Source: Bettongia penicillata ogilbyi (Eukaryota; Chordata; Mammalia; Diprotodontia; Potoroidae). Taken from it: a stretch of 64,000 nucleotides of DNA. The DNA is taken from NCBI GenBank assembly GCA_023548195.1, contig JAJHZJ010000311.1:5231919-5295918 (forward strand), in the 5' to 3' direction. The notes beneath the pieces are model-generated. The model did not search any database and was not told the DNA's origin. It saw only the letters and a program-made list of their open reading frames with translations. Numbering within the stretch: position 1 is the stretch's first letter; each line of letters starts with the position of its first letter. Of this stretch, positions 1 to 11,519 are shown piece after piece. Position numbers and translations under genes: made by a program.

Positions 1-499
1 TTTTTTTTTTTAATTTTGTATCCTTAGCACCTAGCCTAGTAGGTGCTTAATAAATGCTTTAAAAATGGAATTTAGTGGAATGGGAATCATAGCACTTTTG
101 TTCCAATAGATTTCCAGATGTAGTGACTTCACTCTGGCCTACCTTGACAGAAGAGATTCTAGACGTGTGCATTCTTCCTGGAGCATCTATTTTCAACTGA
201 GTCCTGAGGGGGGTGGTGGTGGTGGTGGGAAGAAGCAAAGGTCCCTATAGAGGCATGTAGTTCTTTGTCAATGCATGCTCCATCCCACCCCCAAATCAAA
301 AATAACCTTTCATTTTTTGGAAGTTTCATAAAATTTGGTATGATTTTATCTTATTCTATAATCATATCATCATTATTTCTGTATATGACTAGATTTTTTT
401 TTTTAAAGGGGCCATCCATTGACTCATCTCTTAAACAGACCTAATCACTGAATGGGTGTTGCCTCAGTCAAAGGGAGAACTCAGAAAGACCTTAGCTTA

Positions 500-715
500 T
501 AAAGGCCAAGATCTCCCACCACATCCTGGGCCATCTCCACATATCCTGATGTATATCTGGCCACTGGACCCAGATGCCTCTGGAGGAGAAATTGAGGCTG
601 GTGATTTTGCACAGCCCTCCCTCACTTAAATCCAATTTACTTGCAAGACATAGCATCATCTTCCTCATGCCATGCCCCTCTTCCAGAACAAAGGACAAGC
701 CACAATCACGTGACT
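500..715 (+). repeat. Interspersed repeat, copy 1 of a three-copy family
   Basis: The part around 585-700 ('cacagccctccctcacttaaatccaattt...cttccagaacaaaggacaa') is clearly similar to 35,135-35,223, and a related piece lies in inverse orientation near 61,180-61,320. I do not know the family name. The copy near 35.1 kb ends in a CAG microsatellite; this one does not. Confidence 0.55.
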
Positions 716-2594
716 AGACTCTGAACTCAGTGGTGGCAGAGGCTGGGGTTGATCTCAATTTATTATCTCCTTCAATTTTCAGTGTAATGCTGTATATATA
801 CTAGGAATTTCATAAATATTTCTAGAAACTGGATGTATTCTTGAAGAAAAACCCCATATGGAAGGTCTCATTCATTCTAGAGGACTCAAGGTTCTCTTTG
901 ACCTGAGTTTCCACTACTCTGTTGGTTCTGCTAGCACTACATCTCTGTCTAGGTAACTCCTACCTAGGTTCAAATTCTAGTTCTGCCATCTAACTACTCA
1001 TGTGCCTTCAAACAAATCACTTAATCTCTCTTGGCCTTAGCTTCCATATGTGTAAAGTAAGGAAGTTGGATTAGATGACCTCTGAGATCCCTTCTGGTTC
1101 TGAATTGATGACCCTTTTGGTCTACAAAGTCATGGCAGAAGTGGGATACTGATGGTAAATGAATCCCTGAGGCTATCAGATCCAAATTTCCACCTTTTCT
1201 AGTCCCATTGCCTATCCTTGGAGATTAGAACTGTATGGTATCCTAGTGGGGACACACCATGATTTGGCACAAGGGTAGACAAATGTTTTCCATTTAGTTC
1301 TGGGGGGAAGAAAGCATCCTATGATTGCAATTTATGATTACTTAACATTAATGTCCATATTAATGTTACTGTTATCACTATATGTACTAAGTCAGGGAAG
1401 GGATATTCCACAGGCAGCTTGGGTATGCTGAGAGCCTTTAATTCAGCCCATTTTTCTTTTCCCATCAAGACAGCCAAGTGAAATCCCAGGAGTTAGTTCC
1501 AAAGTCTCATAGCAATCACCCTAGGCTGAGGAGGTAGGAGCCAGTGTGAGGAGGGAGAAGGGATTTGTCCCTACCTATTCCAAGTTTAGAAATAAACCCT
1601 GTTGTGGAGTTTTGCTTGATCATCATGTTTGTAATGGATTTTGTTTTTCTTGCTTTCTTAATGCATGGGGAAAGTAGAGATGGAAGGGAGGAAATTCAAA
1701 ACTCAAAAAATAAAATTGAATTAGAAATAAGCCCTGGCAAGACTACAGAAATATCTGACTTTAGTAGGGAGGTTAATATACTTGGGTCCCAGGGGGATCA
1801 GAATTTATCACTGGGAGCCAGAAAATAGATCTGAGGATATCAGGACAGGACTTCTGATGGGGAAGGGAACTTTGGGGTATTGGGATGCAGAGCCAGGCCA
1901 AGAAAGGCCCCACTGGGCCCAGAGACAACGGAAAGGCTTCTGCTACCTCTCCTGAGGCAACCTGCCTGCTTCCTGCCTGCCCCCAAGGGCCCTACCTGGA
2001 TATAAACAAGTCCTGAGATACCCTCACCATGTAACGAAGCTGTGCAAACAACTGGATCCTCCCCCAGGTTACAGAATGGATAAAGTTGACACTTTCTAAC
2101 CACCATTAGCTTCCTTCTTCACTTCAATAGGTGAATTGCCTGTGAGATCACCTGTAGTCCCCAAATGGGCCCTGGGACCTTGCCCTTCTAGCCCCAAGTC
2201 TTCTACCGAAATAGAGGAAACAGCAGTTCCAACTTCAAGCTTGGGGGGGGCCTTCTTCCCCTTCCCCTTCTGATGAAGCCCTCTCTCTTTCCTTCCTTGA
2301 AGTAGAGCTGAGCACTCACTTTCTCCTTAATTGGCTGCTCATTAAGCTCATCCTTTCTAAGTACATTACCAAGGGAAAGGGGTTTATACAACATAACACC
2401 CTAGCAAGTGTTAATTAAACACTGATCACAGCAATTAAGCATATCAGGGAAAAGAAGCCAGAGAAGAAGGAGGGGTGGAAAGGAAAGATGACTACCTGAA
2501 CCATAGGGGACCCAAGGCCCTTAGAAACAGTTTGTCTTCTCTCTGCTAAAAAGTGGGGAGTGAGGAATGACTCCCCAGGTAGGAGGATGGGATT

Positions 2595-2640
2595 CAGAAA
2601 TAAATGTGATTTTTTAAAAAAATATAAAAAAGGGGCCCCT
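2595..2640 (+). terminator. Weak candidate poly(A) signal
   Basis: 'cagaaataaatgtga' is followed by an A-rich run. If the SCN2B transcript reaches into the window, this is one possible end. No coding sequence of that gene is visible, so the assignment is only positional. Confidence 0.15.
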
Positions 2641-3059
2641 TCCCTGCTCCACCCACCATGATCATCTAGGATCCAGCAGTTTTTTTACCTTTTACATTCC
2701 TACATAGCCTCTAAAACTGAGGGGCAAATGTTCCTCCTTCCTGAGTCTAAGGGGAATTCCTTAGTCGGTAGCTTTCTCTCTCAGACCTCAGAAAGGATTT
2801 TACTTTGAACATCTTGAATGCACTTACTATGCATGACTGTAGCTGACTCTGTGTGAGTGAAATTCCTCTAACTAGGCTAATAACCACCAGTGAATGGAAT
2901 GTTTTAAAGTCTCTGTCTCCCCTAGCCCAGGGTTCTGCACCCAGTCAATGCTTAATAAATATTTGCTGACCCTAAATTTAAAATCACTTTTATCATGAAT
3001 TTGAACCTCTTCAATCGGCTAAATGGGTATGATCAGTTTCAATGACTCTGTCTTCCTTA

Positions 3060-3465
3060 CAGTTCCTCACTCCATCTCCTGACTAAGCATTTTCTTAGGC
3101 TGTTGCCCATGCCTGGAATCTCTCCATCCTCGTCTCCATCTCCTGGCTTGCATGACCTCCTTTAAATCTCAGTTGCTCTAAGAGATCTTTCCCAGTCCTC
3201 CTTAATCTTAATGCCTTCCCTCTATTGAATACTTCCAATTTATTTTGTATATATCTTGATGTTTAAATATTTTTTCTTTTTTTTAAATTTACTTTCCATT
3301 TTCAGCATTCACTTTTATAAAATTTTTAGCTCTAAAATTTCTCCTTGACCGTCCTCCCCCTTCCCAAGATGGCATGCAATCTGATGTAGGCTTATAGCTC
3401 TTGTTAGTACATAGTTGCTTACATGATGCCTCCCCAATTAGACTCTGAGCTCTTTGACAGCAGAG
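3060..3465 (+). repeat. L2 LINE 3' fragment interrupted by a younger LINE end
   Basis: 3,060-3,262 ('gcccatgcctggaatctctcc...cttccctctattgaatacttccaatttattttgtatatatcttg') and 3,398-3,460 ('cttgttagtacatagttgcttacatgatgcctccccaattagactctgagctc') read as successive parts of an L2 3' end. The T-rich block at about 3,263-3,397 between them matches the marsupial LINE 3'-end family in minus orientation ('ttcagcattcacttttataaaattttt'). Confidence 0.55.
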
Positions 3466-4575
3466 AAGGTAGAAATTCAGATCTGAGAGCCTCAGAGATG
3501 AATTCCCAGACCTGCCTCTCTACCCTGGGAACTATATTTTACTTGTGAAGCTCAAACCTATTCTTACCATGGTCCGACAATCCTCTGAACAAAAATCTAC
3601 CAGCTTTCCCCACAATTTTTCCATGTCTAAGAGATATATTTTCCCCTTCCCCCTGCTTCAGACTAGTCCTGGGTCAAATAGAATCAGAAAGAGTTGCTGT
3701 ATACCACGTATATGCTGTATCTATCCTATATCTGCCATGACTTTGTAGACTGAAAGGATAATAGATTTAGAACCAGCAAGGACCTTAGAGGTCATCTAAT
3801 CCAACTCCCTTACTTTACACATGTAAAAGCTGAGGCCCAGAGAAATTAAGTGATTTATCCAAAGTCACATGAATAGTAAATGACAGAATCAGAATTTGAA
3901 CCCAGGTCCAGTTACTTGAAATTCAGTTCTCTTTCTTCTCACAGCTTCTTTATTACACAAAAGGTGAGGCAAAAGTATAACTGGACAAAAGAAAAATAAA
4001 GCACAGCAAGGTATTCAGAGCTTAGATTGTCCATAGACCTTTCTCATTTGAGAAATTGATGAAATCTGCTCTATGTTAAAATTCCCTCGCTTCCCTTCCC
4101 CCCCTTTCTGTGCTTCTGCATCTTATCCATCAAGTAGTTAGGGGTTGTCCTCCTACTTACCTTCTGGAGCCCTTTTGTTGGACTGGGTTCCATGTTAGGC
4201 CTGGGGCACTCAGTCTTTAATGCCTGCTTTCTCCTATTCCTATGGAGATTCTGGAGAGCAAAGTATTGCTGAGCGCACTGGCACAATCCCCAGTCTGGTA
4301 CCTGCTCATGATTCATAACCTATGAGAGCAGCTTCTTCACTGGAGGCACAGAGAAAGGCAATAAACACGATCAAGGTATGGGAACTCTACAACGCTAACA
4401 GAATAGATAACCGTTCAAAAAGACTGAGCAAACATATATTAAGGGCTACTGAGTTCTGGGCATGGGGGATAGAAAGGCAAAAATGAAATGGTCCCTTTCC
4501 TCAAAGAGTGTACATTCATTCTACTGGGGGAAAAGAGAACACAGTAAATACTGCATATAAGTAAATGAATACAAG

Positions 4576-4940
4576 GTAATTTAAAAATTATACTTTATTT
4601 TAATATTCATTTTTAAAAAATTGAGTTCCTAATGCTCTTCCTCCCTCCAACCATTCCCCCACCTATTGAGAAGGCAAGCAATCTATCAGTTGCACATATG
4701 AAGTCATACAAAACATATTTTCATATTAGCCATGTTGCAAAAAAGGAAATGAAAGAAAAAAAGCAAGAAAAATATAGTAAATTGAAAAAAGTATTCTTCA
4801 ATCTATATTCAGGGTTCATCAGTTCTCTCTCTGGAGGTGGAGAGCATTTTTCTTCATGAGTCCTTTGGAATTGTCTTGGATCATTGTATTGATCAGAGTA
4901 GCCAAATGCATCACCATTGGTTATCCACACAAAGTAATTT
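4576..4940 (-). repeat. Marsupial LINE 3' end, 5'-truncated
   Basis: On the minus strand this runs from a 'ggatcattgtattgatcagagtagcc'-type segment to an A-rich tail. The same segments recur at 3,263-3,397, 14,930-15,360 and 25,555-25,770, which identifies an interspersed L1-like 3'-end family. No coding potential remains. Confidence 0.6.
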
Positions 4941-5344
4941 TCAGAGAGAAGAAGTAATAACAATGGGGAAGGTGGGAATCTGAAAAGGCCTTTGTTGTAC
5001 TCTGAAGGAAGCTGGGAAAGAGGTAGATTTTAGGAGGGAATGCTTTCCAGACCTGGGAGACAACTTGTACAAAGGCATGGAAATGAGACATGAAACATCA
5101 TCTATAGGGATAGAAGGTATTGCTAAGATGAACCAGGAGTTATCTACCATTCCTGGAAAAATTGAATCACAGAATCTGAGAGTTGGAAGGGACTTTGGAG
5201 GACATGTAGTCCCACCCATTCCTCTACAACATACTCAGGTAGCCAATCCAATCTTTGCTTAAAGACCTTCAGTGTGAGGGAATTTGCCACTCTACTTTTG
5301 GACTACTCTCACTGTTAGGATGGTTTTCTGTACCCCATGCCTAA

Positions 5345-5580
5345 ACCTGCCTTGGAGGTGACTAGGTGACGTAGTGGATAGAGCACTGGGCCTGCAGTCA
5401 GCAAGACCTGAGTTCAAATCTAGCCTCAGACACTAGTTGTGGGACACTGGACAAATCATTTAACCTGTGTTTGCTTCTGTCTACTGGAGAAGGAAACCAC
5501 TCTAGTATATTTGCCAAGAAAACTCCATGGACAGGATGATCAATGGAGTCACAAAGAGTTGGACATAACTAAACAACAAA
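5345..5580 (+). repeat. Marsupial tRNA-derived SINE
   Basis: The tRNA-like head 'gtagtggatagagcactgggcctgcagtcagcaagacctgagttcaaatc' with a B-box-like segment is followed by the 3' part 'ctggagaaggaaaccactctagtatatttgccaagaaaactcc...cacaaagagttggacataactaaacaacaa'. Confidence 0.85.
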
Positions 5581-6515
5581 TCCCCCTTTCCCTTACTTCT
5601 GTCGACTTTTACGACCTCTTGCCTCTGGGGTTAAGCAGAACAAATCAAATTCCTCTTTGAAATGGCAATGCTTCAAATACCTGAAGACATATATCTCATT
5701 CCGCCTCCCCCAGGTCTTTCTTACTCACTGGGAAGTGAGGAAATCCCCTTAAACTGCTATGCAATTTATAGTCTTAGCAAGTGGCCCAAGGCATTAACAA
5801 ACTACCTAACTGGCCCGGGGTCTCAGCGTTGGGGCGCATCTGAGGCAGGCCTTGGCTCTGGGTCTTCCAGAACCCCAGGGCAGTTCTCTCCCCACTATTC
5901 TGCAACACCTGACAAGTCTTCTCTTGTCCAGGATAAATTCTCTGACTTCCTGCAGTTCCTTTCGGTAGATTGCCAGCAACAATTTATATTAATTTAACAT
6001 TATTCTAAATAACTGACAGGCTCCCCGTGCCCTCATACATGTCTCCCACACAAGCCATTTTGAAATAGCATTTATAGGAATCTTGAACAAGGAAAAATGA
6101 CACATTTCAGGGTTCGTGTTCTACCTTATCATCCTTAGACAATAATACCTTCTTAATTGTTTTTTTCAGAATATCCTTGAGAATCAGTTTTCTAAAACCG
6201 CTGAATCCCTTTTTGGCCCCTCTTCTCAAGCGTTCATCTCCTCTGACTGGTGACAGATGACTGGAAAGAATCAAAAGGACTGCCTGCCTCCTGGGTTCAA
6301 TATTCTAATCCCTTCAGGAAACGGGAAAAGAGAGTATTAGTTTTAGATGGGTTATAACTCTAATCCCGTTGGGGGATGGGAAAGGTCAAATGACCTTAAG
6401 TAGACTGGATCTATTTCTGGTTCTAAATTTGGTTACCAACCTTAATCCAATATCAGGAGCCTTGACTTTGTTCTTGACCTTTTATGTACTTTCCTAAGAG
6501 ATAAGGGCTAGACTA

Positions 6516-6962
6516 AAAAAGGAAGGAAGGAAAGAAAGAAGGAAGGAAGGAAAGAAGTAAGAAAGAGTGAAAGGAAAGAAGGAAGAAGGGAAGGAAGGAA
6601 AGAAACAAGGAGAGGAGAAAGGAAGTAAGGAGAAAGAAAGACAGAAGGAAGGAGGGAAGAAATGAGTGAAGGAAGAAAGGAAAAAAGGAAAGAGAACAGG
6701 AAGAAAGGATGAACATAAGGGATGTGAGGAAGGAAAGGGAGAAGAAAGGAAGGTAAGAAGGAAGGAAAAGAGAAAGGCAATAAGGAAAGAGGGAAGAAAG
6801 AATGAAAATAAGGAGGGATGACAGGAGGAAAAAAGGAAGAAAAGAAGATGTGAAAGAAGGAGAAAGGAGGAAGGAGGGGAAAGGATGAAAGTAAGGAGAG
6901 AAGTAAGGAAGGAAAAGAAAAGAAAGGAAGGAAAGAAGGAAGGAAGGAACAGAGAAAGGAAG
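6516..6962 (+). repeat. Purine-only (GGAA/GAAA)n satellite tract
   Basis: About 450 bases are nearly pure A/G on the plus strand, built from degenerate ggaa, aagg and gaaa units. The reverse strand is pure pyrimidine, so its long Ser/Phe/Leu-rich open frames are artefacts. Such mirror-symmetric purine tracts can form triplex DNA. Confidence 0.9.
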
Positions 6963-7019
6963 TTTGCAGAAAGAGTCCTTGCTTTCAAGGAACATATTCT
7001 AATGGGGGGTCAGACAGAG

Positions 7020-7021
<2 letters not shown>

Positions 7022-7055
<34 letters not shown>
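7022..7055 (+). repeat. (AC)n microsatellite
   Basis: About 17 uninterrupted AC units, close to the end of the purine tract. Confidence 0.95.
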
Positions 7056-7061
<6 letters not shown>

Positions 7062-7587
7062 TAGAAAAAAGGTGGTGGGTAAGGTCCTGGTTTTGAAGTC
7101 TACAAGTCAGGAATAGGACTTAAGGCCAGTTTGGGACCCTCCACAATACGGAGGCTTTAGAAGGAAGTCACCAGTGGGAGAAGGGGATATTCCAGGTTGA
7201 GAAGGCTCCAGTAGTGGTTGCATGTTCTAGGGTGGAGCATTCTTTCCTTAGAAATTTGACTAAATACTGATAGAACTTCTTGCCTTCAAATTAGTCCAAA
7301 TTTTGGAATAATCTTAAAATCCTTTCTTAATATTCCTAAGAGGAGGATGGAGAGGGGATGCTTTGTCTGCTTCCATGTCAGAGTCCTTCCTGAGACTCCA
7401 CGTTATCAGTACCCTCCCTAAAATGTAGCTCCCAGAGCAGAAAACCATACTCTACATGTGGGCCAGGACAGTGGATAGTGAGACTCCTAGTTGTAGGAGC
7501 TATGTATTTTTTAATTTAACTTAAGATTCAATTTAATTTACTTTAGCTTTGGCCTACTGTATCATCCTGTTCAATCTAATGGAATGT

Positions 7588-7835
7588 GTTGTTCAGGCAG
7601 TTTTCAATTGTGTCCAACTCTTTGTAACCCCATTTGAAGTTTTCTTGGCAATAATACTAGAGGGATTTGCCATTTCTTTCCCCAGTTCATTTTATAGATG
7701 AGGAAATTGAGCATTAAGTGACTTGCCCAGGGTCATTCAGCTAGTTTAAGTGTCTGAAGCTAGATTTGAATTTAGGAAGATGAGTCTTCCTAACTCCTGG
7801 TCTGGCACTCTATCCACTGTACCACCTAACTGCGT
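7588..7835 (-). repeat. Marsupial tRNA-derived SINE
   Basis: Reverse copy: 'caattgtgtccaactctttgtaaccccatttgaag' (3' part) through 'ggcactctatccactgtaccacctaactgc' (tRNA-like head). Confidence 0.85.
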
Positions 7836-8674
7836 ATATGGGGCTTCCAGTCCACTAAAATCTCAAACATTTTTCAGACAAATTACTGTCTAGTCACATT
7901 TCTCCTTGTAGACTTAAAAAAAGTCTAATCCACACAGTCCAATTTTAAAATTCCTTGTTTAAAGGAACAGCCTACAATCATTCCTTTAAATTCTCCCTTA
8001 CTGGGTTTGGCCCAGTGTTCTAGCCTGTCAAGAGCCTTTTGTATTCTCACTCTGCCATATAATATGTTAACTATCTTTCTCAACTTTAGGTCAATGACAA
8101 TTTGATATGCTTTATCCAAGACCTTGATAAAATTGTTAGTACAGGGTTAAGAATCAATTCCTGCAGGTACTTTACTAGACACTTACTTCCAGGTCTACAT
8201 GGCAACATTAATGATTGCTGTTTGTGTCCAACCGTTTACCCAGTTTCTGTAGTAAGTTGCAGATCTTTTTTCTTATTTTTGCCTCTGGGTAAGCCAAAGG
8301 AGTTGTTATTATGTCCAGGTTGTGGAAGAGGAAACCAGACCAGGACACTTCATGGTTTATCTAAGGCCAACCAGGTAGTGGGATGAGAGATAGACTCCAT
8401 GGGAAACTCAGTGTTTTGGGGTTTTTTTTTGCACAAGCCCAGTGTTCTTTCTGCTAGATCACAACTCCTTAAGCCCCCCACTTTGTGAAACTTTAATTCC
8501 CATTTATGAGTCTATCTGGTTAGCTGGACCTAACAAGATGTAGAGAAATAGTAGTTGAGGAGGCAGAACCCTGAAAATTTTCTCTCCTGCTCAGATTCTT
8601 GTACAGCGCTTACCTAGACCTCTTCTTTACACTAAATCCCACTTTCCCTTGCTTGTTTTATGTGAATTACCTCT

Positions 8675-8990
8675 CATTTCATAGTGTAGTCAATCAATTA
8701 ACATTTATTAAGCACCTACTATGTGCCAAGCACTGTGCTAAGTGCTAGGAAAACAAAAAGAGGCAAAATATAGTCTCTGACCTTCAAAGAGTTCAAAATC
8801 TAATGGGAACATAGCTTTGGAAGGGACCAGAGAGGTTATCTGGTTTTACAGATGAGGAAACAGCCTCAGAGAGATGAAACCACTTTTTCTAGGGTCACCT
8901 GGCTAGTAAGGAGAAGAGCTGGGATCTGAACCCAGGTCCTTTGATTCTTAAATCCTGAAAATCTGTCCACTGCACCATACTAGCTCCCGG
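8675..8990. repeat. MIR/L2-type old repeats
   Basis: 'aacatttattaagcacctactatgtgccaagcactgtgctaagtgctagg' is a typical mammalian MIR/L2 core segment. It is followed by a reverse MIR ('cagatgaggaaacagcctcagagagatgaaacc...gggatctgaacccaggtcc'). Confidence 0.6.
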
Positions 8991-10256
8991 AATTAGATCA
9001 TAAACATCTAGACAGCAGGGTCTATTTTACATTTACCTCTATACTCCCAATACCTACACAGTGCTTGATATGGAATAGACCCATAACAAAGGTTGAATTT
9101 CTTAAAAAGGTTCATCTACTGGGATTCAGAAATAGTCCTGCTTGAAGGGACATGGGAAGGGCAGCCAATGTTCCTGCTTTTGTCCCCCCAGAGTTGTTAC
9201 TTGGCCTTTCATTTCCAAGGAGTTCTCTGTCAATTAGAAACCACTTCTCAGCTTGCCCCTCTCTCCTCCCGGCCATGGTAGAAACACAAATGATTGGCTC
9301 TGGCAACCCTGAATGTATTACAGATAAGTCATCTACCTAAACACACAGGAGTCAGGCAGCAATATTCACTTTTCTGCATTGAGACTCAAAGAAATTGCTT
9401 CCTCATCTTTAAAGGGATAGTGCAGACTCTGTCGCAGTCAGTCACTTCAATTTCCCCTTTTCCCCTTCTGTTTTGTGTGCTTATGGGGACTGAGATGGTT
9501 TCATTTGGATATAAGGCTACTGGGAAGGAAATTTGGTCTCAGAGTGGAGTACCCCTTCTTTTTTTGGGGGGGGTTTCCCCACAGCTTTTGAATGTTCACC
9601 TGGGCCAGCTGGAACAGATCTCTTCCACAGATGCAGCCATTATGGATTTTGCAGCATCTTGGCTCCTCTAACTCTGGGTCAGAAGGATGATGAAAGAGAA
9701 TGAAGGCCTCTGGGGAGAAGAGCTGAAGCCTACAGTTAGAAGGTCATCTGTGAGAGGCAGCTTTCTGGAAACAGGAGCTTATGGAAGGCAAGGGGTGCAT
9801 CTCTGCCCAAACAGCATCATCTGTCTGGCTTAACTGTTCCCAGGTCCCTTTGGGAGCAGAGGTGAAAGGAAGCCCTGGCCAGAATGTCATGGATTTTTAA
9901 ATTGCAATGTGTTTAGTTAATAACAAAGGATACTAGGCAAAAAAAAGTGGTGTCCTGGAAAGAACGTTGGCCTAGAAGTCAGGAAACTGGATCTACCATT
10001 AACAAGCTTTATGATACTGAACACTTCACTTCTCTGGAGGGTGTGCATGTACGGCTGTGGGGGGACAAGAGGATGTCTAGGATGACTCATTCACTAACAT
10101 TCTGTAAAGGAACACAAAACCAGCAGGGTGCCAAGCATATTTCTGCTGGCCAGTGGTTATCTCCCTCACCTATCTCATATTTGTTCAAAAAGATTTAAGA
10201 GCATTGACCTAAAACTGAAAGACACTTTAGGTAAAATCTAACGTCCCTTCATCTTT
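8991..10256. other. Gene-free stretch
   Basis: Contains short open frames without splice-site support or recognisable protein similarity. A MIR/L2 fragment lies at about 9,030-9,090. Nothing else stands out. Confidence 0.4.
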
Positions 10257-10495
10257 GTTCAGATGTTTTCCAATTGTGTCCAACTCTTTGTAACCCCATT
10301 TGGGGTTTTCTTGGCAAAGATACTGAAATGGTTTGCCATTTCTTTCTCCAGCTCATTTTACAGATGAGGAAACCGAGGCAAACAGGATTAAGTGACTTGC
10401 CCAGGGTCACATTGCTAGTAAGTGTCTGAGGCTGGATTTGAACTCAGCAAGATGAGTCTTCCTGGCTCTGTGCGCTATGGTGCCACTTAGTTGCC
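10257..10495 (-). repeat. Marsupial tRNA-derived SINE
   Basis: 'ccaattgtgtccaactctttgtaaccccatttggggttttcttggcaaagatactg' to 'gtgcgctatggtgccacttagttgcc'. Full-length reverse copy. Confidence 0.88.
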
Positions 10496-10584
10496 TATCT
10501 TACAGATGAGGAAAAGCTACACCAGAGAAGAGGTGTGTCCAAGAGCACCCAGGCAGAGATGGGATGGTAGAGTATAAGTAAGGA

Positions 10585-10930
10585 GCACTTGACTTTGGAG
10601 TTCAAGAACCTGGGTGTTCACATGTCACCTCTGTCATTTACTATCTATGTGACCTTGGGCAAATCATCCAGTGTCTAGGGACCTTAGTTTCCTCATCTAT
10701 AAAGTGAAGGGATTAGATGAGATTGCTCTAAGGTGGTGGGTTCCAGCTTTAAATCCAAGCTCCTGCTGAAATCAGTTCTGATGGTTCCAAAGCTTGTTAT
10801 GACTCAAATACTTAGAGGCTCACTTTTACTGAATATCTATGTGACTTGGGGCAAGCCACTGAACCTCCTTGGGCCTCAGTTGCCTTATCTGTAAAAGAAG
10901 GGTAGTTGGACTACATGATCTTTGGTTTCC
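10585..10930 (+). repeat. MIR-type repeats
   Basis: Two MIR-like units in tandem, both containing 'gtgacyttgggcaa...cctcagtt..cctcatctrtaaa' motifs (for example 10,640-10,710 and 10,840-10,920). Confidence 0.55.
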
Positions 10931-11167
10931 CATATGACACACTATATGTTACGCACCCCATTCTTTTTCTTCTGGGTTTCCTTTCTCTTTTCCCTCTTTC
11001 CTCCTCTCCCACCTTCTCCTTCTTTTTCCTCTCCCCTCTTCCTCTTCCTCCTCCTCCTTCCTTCATTTTCTTCTTGGACAGGGAAAGAAGGAATAGCAGG
11101 ATAGATTCAGGCTAGATATAAGAAGGAATTGGAAAATGATTAAATCCGAGGATCGCCTTGTTTAGGG

Positions 11168-11186
11168 ACACACACACACACACACA

Positions 11187-11285
<99 letters not shown>

Positions 11286-11304
11286 TCACACTCACACTCA
11301 CACT
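11168..11304 (+). repeat. Compound (AC)n-(CT)46-(CACACT)4 microsatellite
   Basis: An AC run at 11,168-11,189 passes into 46 perfect CT units (11,189-11,280), then four perfect CACACT hexamers (11,281-11,304). It lies about 220 bp upstream of the CpG island. Confidence 0.95.
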
Positions 11305-11519
11305 CAAATATGTCCGGAGGAAGGGGAAAAGTCGGAAGTTGGTGGCTGAGGGAAGTCTCCTGAGGGTGTCAGCGGCTCAAGTACCAATAAATTCCTAACC
11401 CCGGGAGCTCTCTCAGGGGAAAGTCCGGGCACTTCTGCAGAAGCATTTTTTTGGGGAGATTTTTGCAGATCATTCTAGGCCCTTTTCCTCCCTGACTTTC
11501 TAGTGAGAAATTGTTTGTT

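Larger units (their letters stand above)
1..5344. other. Gene-free left flank, mostly repeats
   Basis: No exon with recognisable protein similarity and flanking splice sites was found. The stretch holds an L2/MIR-type tail at 1-75 ending in a 'gtgcttaataaatgctt' motif, an interspersed-repeat copy near 500-715, a MIR-like stretch near 970-1,110, an L2 fragment split by a younger LINE end near 3,060-3,460, a MIR remnant near 3,760-3,960 and another LINE end at 4,576-4,940. About 1,180-2,650 looks less repetitive. In mammals SCN2B lies upstream of SCN4B on the same strand, so part of this may be SCN2B 3' untranslated or intergenic DNA. That is inference from gene order; no SCN2B coding sequence is visible. 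Confidence 0.5.
5581..7585. other. Gene-free stretch with purine-rich satellite
   Basis: 5,660-6,480 is low in obvious repeats, with a small GC-rich patch at 5,810-5,890, and shows no exon I can support. The (GGAA/GAAA)n block and an AC run follow. 7,060-7,585 is unremarkable. Confidence 0.5.

Noticed and set aside
1..5344. SCN2B coding sequence
   Set aside because: Expected by gene order, but no match to its Ig, transmembrane or tail sequence was seen on either strand.
5345..5420. tRNA-like segments with a B-box-like 'agttcaaatc'
   Set aside because: They are heads of SINEs that recur throughout the window, not tRNA genes.
6494..6995. Long Ser/Phe/Leu-rich reverse-strand frames over the GGAA tract
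   Set aside because: Low-complexity polypyrimidine artefacts, open in several frames at once.
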